From: JAUZRW01 sp964549915
GTDB taxonomy: Bacteria > Chloroflexota > Anaerolineae > Aggregatilineales > Phototrophicaceae
Reading direction: 5' to 3'
DNA: 64,000 nucleotides
Assembly: GCA_964549915.1 (NCBI GenBank)
Contig: CAZJWX010000014.1
Span: 15,231 to 79,230 of the forward strand
The first letter of the stretch is position 1. Each line of letters begins with the position of its first letter. The translations under genes were made by a program, and so were the position numbers. A model generated the notes under the pieces. The model had not been told where the DNA came from. It worked only from the letters and a program-made list of their open reading frames with translations, and did not search any database. This document shows, one piece after another, positions 9,401-16,255 of this stretch.

Positions 9401-11309
9401 TACCTTCATCAACAAGCGTCGCGGACAGGTTCAGATCACCAAGCTGCTTGATGCCGATGGAACGCTCGATACGGCAGAAGAGCAGGTGCCTGTCGAAGGC
9501 TGGCAGATGTTCCTCTACCAGCAACAAGACGAAGGCTACGTACAGATTCAGCCGCGTGATGTGTTCACGGATGCGAACGGCGTGGCGAACTATACCAGCC
9601 TTGTACCGGGTATCTACGCGGTCTGCGAAGCATCTGTCGATGGCTACATCAACCTGGGTGCTACGCTGGAAAGCAGCCCCGTCAGCACCTTCATGCTGGA
9701 TGGTCGCACCTGCGTTGAGTTCAATTCGGACTACACCGAAATCGCCCACGTTTCCTTCATCAACGCGGAAGATGCACCCGAACCGGGCAGCATCACCATC
9801 ACCAAGGATGTAACGGAAGGCGATGAAACCCAGGTCTTCCACTTCAGCTTCAGCGATGGCGTCAACCAACCGACGAACTTCTCGCTGAGTGAAACGGGTG
9901 GCGGCGTACCGTTCACCGATCTGCAACCTGCCACCTACACAATCACCGAAACCAATCTGCCCGAAGGCTGGACGCTGGATAACGCCATCTGCGCGAGCGA
10001 AGGTGGCTCCATCTTCACCAATGTAGCAAACGGTGTCTCGGTTGATCTGGTTGAAGGCGATCAGGTGACGTGCACTTTCTTCAACTCGCAGGAACCGGAA
10101 CCGCAGAATCTGCCGCCGACCATCGAGCCGATTGCCGATCAAATCAACACCGTCGGCGACAGCGCCTCGATCCAGGTGAGCGCGAACGACCCTGAAAATC
10201 TGGCACTGCGCTATACGGCGACTGGCCTGCCCGCAGGCGTCAGTATCGATGAGGTGACGGGTCTCATCAGCGGGACACTGGGCGAAGCTGGCGAATTCAG
10301 CGTGACGGTCACCGTGACCGACAGCGAAGGTCAGACGGCAAGCACCTCCTTCACCTGGACGGTGAACGAACCGGAACCGACGCCGACGACTCCGGCTCCG
10401 ACCACCCCTGCGCCAACGACTCCGGCTCCGACCACCCCTGCGCCAACGACCCCGGCTCCGACCACCCCTGCGCCAACGACCCCGGCTCCGACGGAACCGA
10501 CGGAACAGCCCACTGAGCCGACACCGACGGAACCCGTCACGGGGATCGAGGCTCTGGAAGTTTGCTGGATCGAGAACCCGAACGGCAACACCAGTGCCTG
10601 GGAAGTGACCAACCCCAATCCTGTACCGCTCATCCAGGGGCAGCCGGATAAGGTGGTCTTCTCGTGGACGACCTACGACGCACAGGGCAATGTCCTCCAG
10701 AGCGCCGAACGCTGGGATCAAACCGGGGAAACGCGCATCAACACGACACTGGCGGATCGCATCGAAGTGGTCTGGTATCTCTTCGATAACCAGCTCTCCG
10801 AACCGTTGGGTATGGCCGTCGCCTTCGCAACCGAGGACTACCGCTGCGAAACCGATGAGGTCGAAGTCCCGGCAGAACCGACCCCGGCTCCGACCGAACC
10901 GACGGAACAGCCCACCGAGCCGACCCCGGCTCCGACGGAACCGACAGAACAGCCCACTGAGCCAACCCCGGCTCCGACTGAAGCTCCGCAAGTGGAAGTC
11001 GCAGCGCTGGAAGTTTGCTGGATCGAGAACCCGAACGGCAACACCAGTGCCTGGGAAGTGACCAACCCCAATCCTGTACCGCTCATCCAGGGGCAGCCGG
11101 ATAAGGTGATGTTCGCCTGGCAGGTCTTCGACGCCGACGGCAACGTCCTCCAGAGCGCCGAACGTTGGGATCAAACCGGAGCGACTCGCATCAACACGGT
11201 GTTGGCGAGCCACATCCAGGTCACCTGGTACTACTTCGACAACAGCCTCTCCGCACCGCTGGGCACGACGATGGCCTTCGGGGTGGAAGAGGATCGTTGC
11301 GGGCAGTAA
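3444..11309 (+). CDS. Giant secreted multidomain protein: 5 lamin-tail domains, ExeM-like nuclease domain, adhesin-type domains
   Basis: A 2,621-aa exported protein. Residues 1-25 form a signal peptide or N-terminal membrane anchor (MRSNLLKLLGGILLAVGAGA). Five lamin-tail (LTD) domains follow at about 52-216, 223-409, 416-580, 586-775 and 776-963, each opening with an INE or ITE motif. An OB-like segment (965-1230) precedes an endonuclease/exonuclease/phosphatase domain (1239-1573) with SFNVLNFF, the catalytic-type Glu of VEIENN, IIGDLNSY and SSDHDPV, as in ExeM-type extracellular nucleases. Then come a Calx-beta-like domain, an unassigned beta region, SpaA/prealbumin-like repeats, a putative-Ig domain, Thr/Pro linkers and two copies of a Cys-containing domain (2370-2471, 2521-2621). 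No LPxTG or other sorting signal is visible. ATG 3432 is an alternative start but sits directly on the GAGGG. Confidence 0.9.
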   Translation: MRSNLLKLLGGILLAVGAGATLAHFAGVFSPATPEPSPAAESRFVSATAAGTDVFINEFHYDNAGTDTNEFVEVAGPTGTDLTGWSLVFYNGANDTEYRTEALAGTLADETGAGVGLTVVTLPTNGIQNGSPDGIALVDAGGAVVQFLGYEGTFTAVGGPADGLTSVDIGVSESGSTPTGFSLQLGGTGCVYEDFTWNAPADDTPGEVNNSQSFACGTAVADPLINEFVFNHTGSDDTEYIEIVGTPSTDYSAFTVIVIEGDGTGAGTIDAALTMGTTNAEGYYVSPFQNNEFENGTQTALLVEGFTGSVGDDLDTDNDGTPDNTPWVRIVDDFAVDDGGSSDQVYSSVVLVGGFDGVSFTPGGASRIPDATDTDTPADWTRNDFDLAPLRAGSPDDGEALNTPGAANELVPPPLAEIIITEIMQNPSAVSDGDGEYFELYNAGSSTVDLNGWVISDTDNDSHTINNGAPLEIAPGDYLVLGTNADTATNGGVPVDYSYGSGWFLSNGADEVILTDDSGNEIDRVEYDGGPIWPDPTGVSMSLCQLSADNNDGANWAEATSTFGDGDLGTPGAANDPCGIVEAPEVFINEVRGNKSGDETDFFEIQGEAGTSLDGLSILVISGDFEPGTIDNVVDLTGSSIPADGFFVTMNSAAASDYGITPDLVSGFSSFGSPATYLIVSDFSGAQGTDLDTNNDGVLDTVPWSAIVDSVSLTDGSGDVNYSDVVVGPDGSFPPAGAFRCGDAPTGVFDNNQLDFGSNAADTPGLSNLPQCTPTVFINEVRGNKSGDETDFFEIQGEAGTSLDGLSILVISGDFEPGTIDNVVDLTGSSIPADGFFVTMNSAAASDYGITPDLVSGFSSFGSPATYLIVSDFSGAQGTDLDTNNDGVLDTVPWSAIVDSVSLTDGSGDVNYSDVVVGPDGSFPPAGAFRCGDAPTGVFDNNQLDFGSNVADTPGLSNAPQCTPNIAKIHEIQGSGLSVVPGIYTVEAIVVGDFQEDDQLDGFFIQEENADADTDPNTSEGIFVYCGSCAVDVAVGDLVQITGEATEFFEMSQLDITGGGSVTVISSSNTLPTPATVDLPASGSTQAEATFEAVEGMLVTFSDELFVSEYFQLARYGQLVLTAEGRPRQFTDANAPSVSGYAAFLDTLETTRIILDDDNNTQNFPISGSSDTPYFWPRPGLSNDNFIRGGDSISNLTGVLHWSFAGQSGTDAWRVRPVEEAFSYEFTSNNPRTATPDDVGGSLTVASFNVLNFFTTIDETSSNSSGPCGPSGTLDCRGADSQVELERQIDKTVAAICEVNADIVGLVEIENNDEASLSTLVTALNEVDGCGPYDFVDTGFIGTDAIKVGFIYNTDTVNLVGDFAILDSSVDARFVDTKNRPALAQTFQEAASGESLTVVVNHLKSKGSDCDALGDPDLGDGQGNCNQTRTDAALAMVDWLATDPTGSGDPDFLIIGDLNSYRNEDPIVALENGGYNDLIDSFLGANAYSFVFDGQLGYLDYALANGSLLPQVTGVTEWHINADEIPVFDYNDDIADTGEAFFEEESDALPIYEPTAYRSSDHDPVIVGLNLASEEEPVTINVTQDVDTITEGEAVTYSIQSDVPSGEEITLEISLVGSGANPVDADDLASNGIFPGNLQLPYTTGDLLQFTVTPDDDSFFEPTEEMTFSVSIVSGPDNISMGTASVVTSVQDNEPDIDYTVSPDPASISEWVIGARYRSFASDGDRELFAGLPDLGRGGFTRSEVDIVWAQGANDVTFSLDRASDKLIVTVVNANGTYTLEYTDVTANLLADSKVATLDDLDIMQIALFDRDDPAEVSFTDVSFNGYPLGDFDGEGGVISYVRGFDFTQDFTVSGTINLTDQFSGSAELSRVEILVGVEEDAPEPGSITIIKDAQPDAGWLDWDFALSQEGVTLESFMLDNDFTNQDSPDRMTFEVEAGSYTLSELDAPNNWDTDVVCGAQTVAENLNGAERSVEVTVAEGEDLTCTFINKRRGQVQITKLLDADGTLDTAEEQVPVEGWQMFLYQQQDEGYVQIQPRDVFTDANGVANYTSLVPGIYAVCEASVDGYINLGATLESSPVSTFMLDGRTCVEFNSDYTEIAHVSFINAEDAPEPGSITITKDVTEGDETQVFHFSFSDGVNQPTNFSLSETGGGVPFTDLQPATYTITETNLPEGWTLDNAICASEGGSIFTNVANGVSVDLVEGDQVTCTFFNSQEPEPQNLPPTIEPIADQINTVGDSASIQVSANDPENLALRYTATGLPAGVSIDEVTGLISGTLGEAGEFSVTVTVTDSEGQTASTSFTWTVNEPEPTPTTPAPTTPAPTTPAPTTPAPTTPAPTTPAPTTPAPTEPTEQPTEPTPTEPVTGIEALEVCWIENPNGNTSAWEVTNPNPVPLIQGQPDKVVFSWTTYDAQGNVLQSAERWDQTGETRINTTLADRIEVVWYLFDNQLSEPLGMAVAFATEDYRCETDEVEVPAEPTPAPTEPTEQPTEPTPAPTEPTEQPTEPTPAPTEAPQVEVAALEVCWIENPNGNTSAWEVTNPNPVPLIQGQPDKVMFAWQVFDADGNVLQSAERWDQTGATRINTVLASHIQVTWYYFDNSLSAPLGTTMAFGVEEDRCGQ
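5199..6291 (+). repeat. 523-bp perfect tandem duplication inside the giant gene (one LTD domain)
   Basis: Bases 5199-5721 and 5769-6291 are identical as far as I can read them, with an offset of 570 bp, so LTD domains 4 and 5 are the same at protein level. The first mismatch is at 5722 versus 6292 (Ala to Val). The 47-bp spacer and its counterpart after the second copy have diverged, so this is not a simple whole-unit copy. It suggests recent in-frame duplication or gene conversion. Confidence 0.95.
10378..10495 (+). repeat. Thr/Pro-coding minisatellite
   Basis: Tandem 30-bp units encode a repeating T-P-A-P-T linker that separates the Ig-like domain from the first C-terminal domain. A second set of 42-bp units, encoding PAPTEPTEQPTEPT, spans about 10876-10975. 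Both are in frame and are typical of cell-surface stalk linkers. Confidence 0.9.
10554..11108 (+). repeat. 102-bp perfect direct repeat marking the duplicated C-terminal domain
   Basis: Bases 10554-10655 and 11007-11108 are identical, with an offset of 453 bp. Each begins a domain of about 100 aa with the core LEVCWIENPNGNTSAWEV and a final Cys. Identity drops after this block, so only the first third of the domain is under homogenisation or strong constraint. Confidence 0.9.
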
Positions 11310-11333
11310 GCTGCTTCGCTGAGTAGAAAAGCA

Positions 11334-11365
11334 AAGGGAGCGTCCTGGTGGGCGCTCCCTTTTTT
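11334..11365. terminator. Rho-independent terminator, probably bidirectional
   Basis: GGGAGCG (11336-11342) and CGCTCCC (11353-11359) form the stem, followed on the plus strand by six T. On the minus strand the same stem is followed by TTTGCTTTTC. It lies between the convergent giant gene and livF. Confidence 0.85.
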
Positions 11366-11400
11366 GTCTCATGGTCACATGTTGTAGAAGCAGAGTTCAT

Positions 11401-12105
11401 TCAGCCCAGGTATGCGGCGACCAATTCCTGATCTTCCCGCAACGCGGCGGCAACCCCTTCTTTCACCACCACACCACGTTCCAGGACATAGGCGTAATCG
11501 GCGACTTCCAGGGCTTTGCGCGCGTTCTGCTCCACCAGCAGGATCGGAATGCCCTGCTGCTTGATGTCCGCAATGATGTCGAAAACCTCGTTGACCAGAA
11601 TCGGCGCCAGTCCCATGCTCGGCTCATCCAGCATCAGCAGCCGTGGCTGCATCATCAGAGCACGCCCTACCGCCAGCATCTGCTGCTCCCCACCACTGAG
11701 CAACCCGGCTTTCTGGGTGCGGCGTTCATCCAGCCGGGGGAAGCGAGCGAAAATATCCCGCAGGGCGCTATCGGCATTTTTGTCTTTGCGCGTATGCGTG
11801 CCGATGGTCAGATTCTCGTAGACAGACATATTGGCGATCACCTGCCGCCCTTCAGGCACCTGGATCAGACGGCGCATTGCGATGCGATCCGGTCGCCAGC
11901 CCGTGATGTCCTGCTCCTCAAAAAGCACCCTGCCGCTGACAGGCTTGAGCAAACCGCTGATGGTGTTCAGCGTGGTACTCTTCCCCGCACCATTGGCGCC
12001 AATCAGGCTAACTACCTGTCCCTCTTCGATGGAGAAGGTCACGCCGCGCAACGCCTTGATTGCCCCGTAATTCGTGTGTAAGTCCTGTACGCTCAAGAGG
12101 CTCAT
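11401..12105 (-). CDS. livF: Branched-chain amino acid ABC transporter, ATP-binding protein LivF
   Basis: One of the two ATPases that power high-affinity uptake of leucine, isoleucine and valine. The 234-aa protein has Walker A GANGAGKST, the ABC signature LSGGEQQMLAVGRAL and Walker B LLMLDEPSMGLAP, plus the shorter LivF-type helical region. Its ATG overlaps the livG stop codon by four bases (ATGA), so translation is probably coupled. It is the last gene of livK-H-M-G-F. Confidence 0.93.
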   Translation of the reverse strand: MSLLSVQDLHTNYGAIKALRGVTFSIEEGQVVSLIGANGAGKSTTLNTISGLLKPVSGRVLFEEQDITGWRPDRIAMRRLIQVPEGRQVIANMSVYENLTIGTHTRKDKNADSALRDIFARFPRLDERRTQKAGLLSGGEQQMLAVGRALMMQPRLLMLDEPSMGLAPILVNEVFDIIADIKQQGIPILLVEQNARKALEVADYAYVLERGVVVKEGVAAALREDQELVAAYLG

Positions 12106-12869
12106 TCGTCTTTGCCCAGGTACGCTTCGATCACAATTGGGTCTTCTTTGATGACATCCGGCACATCGTGGGCGATGATCTGGCCGAAATTCAGCACGTA
12201 GACTTCATCACACACCTGATGAATCAGCGACATATCGTGCTCGATAACCAGCACTGAGAGACCGTCCTCACGCAGCCGCAGGATTTGCTCGCCGAGTTCT
12301 TGAGTCTCAATGGGATTCATACCCGCTGTCGGCTCATCAAGCAAAATCAGACGGGGAACGGTCGCCAACGCTCGCGCCATCTCCAGCCGACGCTGATCGC
12401 CGTAGGGCAAGTTCCCGGCGGGGACATCGCCCACATGCGAGAGGTTGAATCGCTCCAGCAATTCGCGAGCACGTTCGTACAGGGAGCGCTCTTCGCGGCG
12501 GTAACGTGGGAAGAAGACCAGCGCCTCCGCCAGACTTGAAGTGCCGCTGGCGTGCTGCCCAACGAGCAGGTTTTCCAGCGCCGTCATCTCCTGGAAAAGC
12601 CGGATATTCTGGTACGTCCGGGCGATGCCATAGCGTGAGATGCGATGTGGCGGCGCAGCGTGCAGCGACTTGCCCGCAAATTGGATCGAACCGGAGGTGG
12701 GATGATCCAGGCCGCTGATATTGTTGATGAGCGTCGTCTTACCCGCGCCATTGGGGCCAATCAAGCCGACGATACGCCCTTCCGGCACTGTCAGATCGAC
12801 ATCACGCAGCGCTTGCAACCCGCCGAAATTGCGCGAAACCCCTTTCAATTCGAGCGTCGCATCGTTCAT
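12102..12869 (-). CDS. livG: Branched-chain amino acid ABC transporter, ATP-binding protein LivG
   Basis: The second ATPase of the Liv system, 255 aa. It shows Walker A GPNGAGKTT, a Q-loop, the LivG-specific segment RLFQEMTALENLLVGQH, the YGDQRRLEMARAL signature region and Walker B LILLDEPTAGMNP. The frame is open 26 codons further upstream, but ATG 12869 has GGAGGGAG in range and the family N-terminus (LELKGVSRNFGGLQAL). The start overlaps the livM stop as ATGA. Confidence 0.93.
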   Translation of the reverse strand: MNDATLELKGVSRNFGGLQALRDVDLTVPEGRIVGLIGPNGAGKTTLINNISGLDHPTSGSIQFAGKSLHAAPPHRISRYGIARTYQNIRLFQEMTALENLLVGQHASGTSSLAEALVFFPRYRREERSLYERARELLERFNLSHVGDVPAGNLPYGDQRRLEMARALATVPRLILLDEPTAGMNPIETQELGEQILRLREDGLSVLVIEHDMSLIHQVCDEVYVLNFGQIIAHDVPDVIKEDPIVIEAYLGKDE

Positions 12870-13843
12870 GATGTATCTCCCTCCGCCGATGCTGTTTCCG
12901 TCGGTGGACGAATCCAGTTGCGCACCCGTTGTGCCAACCGCCGCCACCCCGTCGGATTAATCAGGCCACCGGGCAGGTAAACAATGACGACCAGCAGCAC
13001 CAACCCATTGAAGACGCCGCGATACTGGTTCAGGTCACGCAGCACTTCCGGCAGCGCCGTCAACACCATACCTCCCACGATGGGCCCCACCCAGGTCGAG
13101 AGACCACCCAACACCGCGAAGGCCAGAATATCCACGGCCTTGTCGAAGCCGAAGGTGTCCGGCGTGACGATGCGCGTCAGATGTCCGTTGAAGACACCGG
13201 CTGCCGCCGCGATCATAGCGCTCAAGATGAAGACGACATTCTTGACATAGACGACGTTGATGCCCATATTGGCAGCGGCGTTCTCGTCCTGGCGGATGGC
13301 GTCCATCGCACGCCCAAAGCGCGAATTCTTCAAGCGCCAGAGGAAGAACATCAATACAATCACGAAGAGGACGAGATGCCACGTTTCGGTGAGCTTGGGA
13401 ATCCCACGAATGCCGCGTGCGCCATACAGCAGAGAATAGCGCACACGCTCCCCTTCCATGGCCGTCATGATTGATGCGACGATGTTATCGAAATTCAGCA
13501 GGAAGATTCGCACCACCTCGCCGAAGCCAATCGTGGCAATCGCCAGGTAAATATCGCGTAGGCGCAGCACAGGCAGCCCAATCGGGATTGCGACCAATCC
13601 GGCGACGATCATGCTGACGACCAGGGCAATCCCCAGCGGAATATCCAACTGCGTGGTAGACAACACGCCGACGTAAGCGCCAATCGCCATGAAACCAGCA
13701 TTCGCCAGCGAGAACATGCCGGTCTTCAACACGAGGTAAATACTCACCCCCAGAATGCCGCTGACCAGCATGAATTGCAGCACCACTTCCGTGATGCCGA
13801 TGGGTCGCAGAACGCTCAGGATCGCTTCCAGAATCACTTCCAT
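12866..13843 (-). CDS. livM: Branched-chain amino acid ABC transporter, permease LivM
   Basis: An inner-membrane permease of 325 aa with about eight to nine hydrophobic segments. It contains the LivM signature MFSLANAGFMAIGAY and the EAA-like loop RLRDIYLAIATIGFGE. It pairs with LivH to form the transmembrane channel. AGGAG stands eight bases before the ATG and overlaps the livH stop. The C-terminal charged tail reaches into the livG start by four bases. Confidence 0.92.
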   Translation of the reverse strand: MEVILEAILSVLRPIGITEVVLQFMLVSGILGVSIYLVLKTGMFSLANAGFMAIGAYVGVLSTTQLDIPLGIALVVSMIVAGLVAIPIGLPVLRLRDIYLAIATIGFGEVVRIFLLNFDNIVASIMTAMEGERVRYSLLYGARGIRGIPKLTETWHLVLFVIVLMFFLWRLKNSRFGRAMDAIRQDENAAANMGINVVYVKNVVFILSAMIAAAAGVFNGHLTRIVTPDTFGFDKAVDILAFAVLGGLSTWVGPIVGGMVLTALPEVLRDLNQYRGVFNGLVLLVVIVYLPGGLINPTGWRRLAQRVRNWIRPPTETASAEGDTS

Positions 13844-13854
13844 CGGGGCGGCTC

Positions 13855-14760
13855 CTATGCGCGCGACACAGAAGCCTGCCCCAGCAGACCCTGCGGACGG
13901 ACGAGCAAGATGATGAATAGCAGAATGAAGACAATTGCGTTGCGATAGTCACTGCCGCCGACGACGGTACTCAACGTCTGAATGCCCGCGACGGCGAAGC
14001 CACCCAGCACCGCGCCTTGAATGCTGCCCATCCCGCCCAGGACGATCGCCGTCAGGCCGATGAGCGCAATATCCTGCCCGATGAAAGGGTCAACGGTGCC
14101 GAAGACCAACCCGTAGAACATCCCCGCTGCGCCGCCGAGCGCCCCCGCCAGAAAGAACGTAAACCAGTACACGCCGCCGACATTGATGCCGAAGAGGCTG
14201 GCAGTACGCTGGTTGAAGGCGACCGCACGCATTTGTTGCCCGATGCGCGTGTTATTCACGAGGTATTGCAACAAGACCATCAGCAGCAACGCGACGACCA
14301 GGATGATGATGCGCACCGGCGAAAGTCGCAGCGACAATTCTTCAATGATGATGGTCTCGTTGGGGATCAGGCCATCCGGGAAATAGCCTTCCGTGCGATT
14401 GTAAATCTCCTGAAAAATCAACTGCGCGAGGTTCACGAGCAGCAGCGCCGCGCCAATGCTGCTGATGAGCTGTGCCAACCGCGCCGCATTGCGACTGCGC
14501 AGCGGGCGAAAGGCTACGATTTCGAGCAGGACGCCCAGAAGCCCCGCGCCGAGCATCGCCAGCGGAAAAGCAACCCAGATGGGCTGTCCGAAGATGTCGG
14601 TTGCAATCAGGCCGATGAACGCGCCCCAGGTGAAGAGCGCACTGTGCGCCAGATTGAGCACGCCCAGGACGCTGAAAACCATCGCATAGCCCAGGGCGAA
14701 GAGGCTGTAAATCGCACCCAGAGAAACGGCATTGAATGTTTGCTGTAAAAGCGTATCCAT
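13855..14760 (-). CDS. livH: Branched-chain amino acid ABC transporter, permease LivH
   Basis: A 301-aa inner-membrane permease. The N-terminal GAIYSLFALGYAMVFSVLG followed by LNLAHSALFTWGAF is characteristic of LivH. About eight membrane segments are visible. It is separated from livK by a 117-bp gap that holds a stem-loop, so its expression level is probably lower than that of the binding protein. Confidence 0.92.
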   Translation of the reverse strand: MDTLLQQTFNAVSLGAIYSLFALGYAMVFSVLGVLNLAHSALFTWGAFIGLIATDIFGQPIWVAFPLAMLGAGLLGVLLEIVAFRPLRSRNAARLAQLISSIGAALLLVNLAQLIFQEIYNRTEGYFPDGLIPNETIIIEELSLRLSPVRIIILVVALLLMVLLQYLVNNTRIGQQMRAVAFNQRTASLFGINVGGVYWFTFFLAGALGGAAGMFYGLVFGTVDPFIGQDIALIGLTAIVLGGMGSIQGAVLGGFAVAGIQTLSTVVGGSDYRNAIVFILLFIILLVRPQGLLGQASVSRA

Positions 14761-14839
14761 GAGGTGAATGATATTTCCAACACAAAGGCCGCTGCTCGCA
14801 GCAGACGCTGCACGAACGCGGCATCAACAGCAAGAATGA

Positions 14840-14860
14840 GGATGCGCAGCGAGCGCACCC
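14840..14860 (-). other. Intercistronic stem-loop after livK
   Basis: On the minus strand GGGTGCGC pairs with GCGCATCC (8 bp with one G-U) around a TCGCT loop, about 18 bases after the livK stop. There is no U-tract. It probably protects the livK transcript or attenuates readthrough into livH. A second GCTGC-rich inverted repeat follows near 14790-14810. Confidence 0.45.
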
Positions 14861-14877
14861 CCATCGTTTTCAAGTGA

Positions 14878-16101
14878 TTATTCGTCGCCCATCATGGCGG
14901 ATTCTTCGGTCAGCACCGTGAAGGCACCATCGACCACGATCTGCGCAACCGGATCGTGCACCGGGTTACGGTCTTCGTCGAAGCTGAAGACACCCAGCGG
15001 GCTATCGAATTCTTCAATGCCAGCGAGCGAGTCGCGAACCTCAGCGCGGTCGGTCGAGTCAGCGCAGCGGATCGCTGTCGCGAAGAGCCAGGCACCGGTG
15101 TAGGCCTGTGCCGAGAACTGATCCGGCGAGAAGTCGTAGGCCGCTTCGAAGTTCTCCACGAAGGCGACGCTGCTCGCGGACGGATCCGGATCACCAATAT
15201 TCCAGGCAGCACCCACGATCACGCCTTCGGAATTGCCTTCGGTCTGTTCCAGCACGGCGGGCGAATTGAAGCCATTGCCACCGATGATCGGGCCTTCATA
15301 GCCCAGGTCGCGCGCCTGGTTGATGATCTGGATGGCTTCGGCAGCCAGTGCAGAGACGACCAGCGCGTCCGGATCATCGGCGATCAGCGCTGTAAGCTGC
15401 GCGTTGAAGTCCACATCGCCGCGTGCGAAGGTCTCTTCACGGAGGATTTCAACCTCGTTGTCCTCCAGCGCTTCCACGAAGACATCATAGCCGCTGAGAG
15501 TGAAGTCATCGTCATTGCCGTAGAGAACGCCGACCTGCTCCAGGCCGAGGATTTCCGTCGCCTGGGCGATCGTGCCGGGGATCACAGCCGATTCAGGGAG
15601 GCTGTTGCGGAAGACGAAATCCCCCATGTCGGTGATGCCAATGGCGGTGTTGCTGACGCCCATCACCGGGGTGCTGTTTTCCTGGGCAATCGGGTCAGCC
15701 GCGAAAGCTTCTGTGGAGAGCGTAGGGCCGAGGACGGCCACAACACCTTCTTCTTCCACCAGGCGCGTCATCGCCGCAATGGCCTGCTCTGCGTCACCCG
15801 CTGAATCTTCGAAGAGCACTTCGAGGGTCACGCCTTCCCCGAGGTAGCCCGAGGCGTTGATCTCTTCAACTGCAAGCTGTACCGACTGCTGCTGCGGATT
15901 ACCGTAGACCGAAATCGGGCCAGAGAGGCCAAAAATGGCACCGATAGTCACCGTTTCCGGCAGGTTTTCCGGGGTCTCGCAGGTCTCCCAGAAACCAATC
16001 GGCGGTTGTTCCATCATGTCGTCATCCTGGGCGACGACCGGAGCGAAAACACTCAGCGCGAGAACCAGCACCAGAGCAAGAACGAACGAAACTTTTCTCA
16101 T
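14878..16101 (-). CDS. livK: Branched-chain amino acid ABC transporter, substrate-binding protein
   Basis: A secreted solute-binding protein of 407 aa (Peripla_BP_6, Leu/Ile/Val-binding type). The first 26 residues are a signal peptide with a long hydrophobic core and an APVVAQ cleavage region. No lipobox Cys is present, so it may be tethered by an uncleaved helix or be free. The mature part opens with VTIGAIFGLSGPISVYG and contains VVAVLGPTLSTEAFA, typical of this fold. I start at ATG 16101 (MRKVSF) with AAGGGAG just upstream. The open frame extends further but lacks a ribosome binding site. It heads the livKHMGF operon. Confidence 0.92.
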   Translation of the reverse strand: MRKVSFVLALVLVLALSVFAPVVAQDDDMMEQPPIGFWETCETPENLPETVTIGAIFGLSGPISVYGNPQQQSVQLAVEEINASGYLGEGVTLEVLFEDSAGDAEQAIAAMTRLVEEEGVVAVLGPTLSTEAFAADPIAQENSTPVMGVSNTAIGITDMGDFVFRNSLPESAVIPGTIAQATEILGLEQVGVLYGNDDDFTLSGYDVFVEALEDNEVEILREETFARGDVDFNAQLTALIADDPDALVVSALAAEAIQIINQARDLGYEGPIIGGNGFNSPAVLEQTEGNSEGVIVGAAWNIGDPDPSASSVAFVENFEAAYDFSPDQFSAQAYTGAWLFATAIRCADSTDRAEVRDSLAGIEEFDSPLGVFSFDEDRNPVHDPVAQIVVDGAFTVLTEESAMMGDE

Positions 16102-16152
16102 GAAGCTCCCTTTCCTTAAGAAAACAAGTAATTTGCAAGAGCGACAGCACAA

Positions 16153-16181
16153 AGTGTAGCCAAAAACGAAGGGATACGCAA
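16153..16181 (-). promoter_or_regulatory. Probable promoter of livK
   Basis: On the minus strand TTGCGT and TACACT are separated by exactly 17 bases, 52 bases before the livK ATG. The match is moderate at the -35 and good at the -10. Confidence 0.45.
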
Positions 16182-16224
16182 TGAGAGGCAGGCGAGATTT
16201 CAGGTTAACGACACGCCAGGAGAA

Positions 16225-16250
16225 CAGGGGCAGCCCGGTGCGACCGCCCC
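16225..16250 (-). terminator. Possible terminator of the inositol operon
   Basis: Just after the aldolase stop, GGGGC pairs with GCCCC on the minus strand with an inner GGT-CGC-ACC stem. It is followed by TGTTCT rather than a true U-tract, so termination may be partial. Confidence 0.3.
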
Positions 16251-16255
16251 GATTG

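Noticed and set aside
10378..10975. Regular tandem repeats that could be mistaken for a CRISPR array
   Set aside because: They are in-frame Thr/Pro codon repeats with no unique spacers and no cas genes nearby.
9225..11378. Open frame of about 717 codons antisense to the end of the giant gene
   Set aside because: It is rich in Arg/Gly/Ser repeats that mirror the Thr/Pro linkers and crosses the terminator. There is no independent support.
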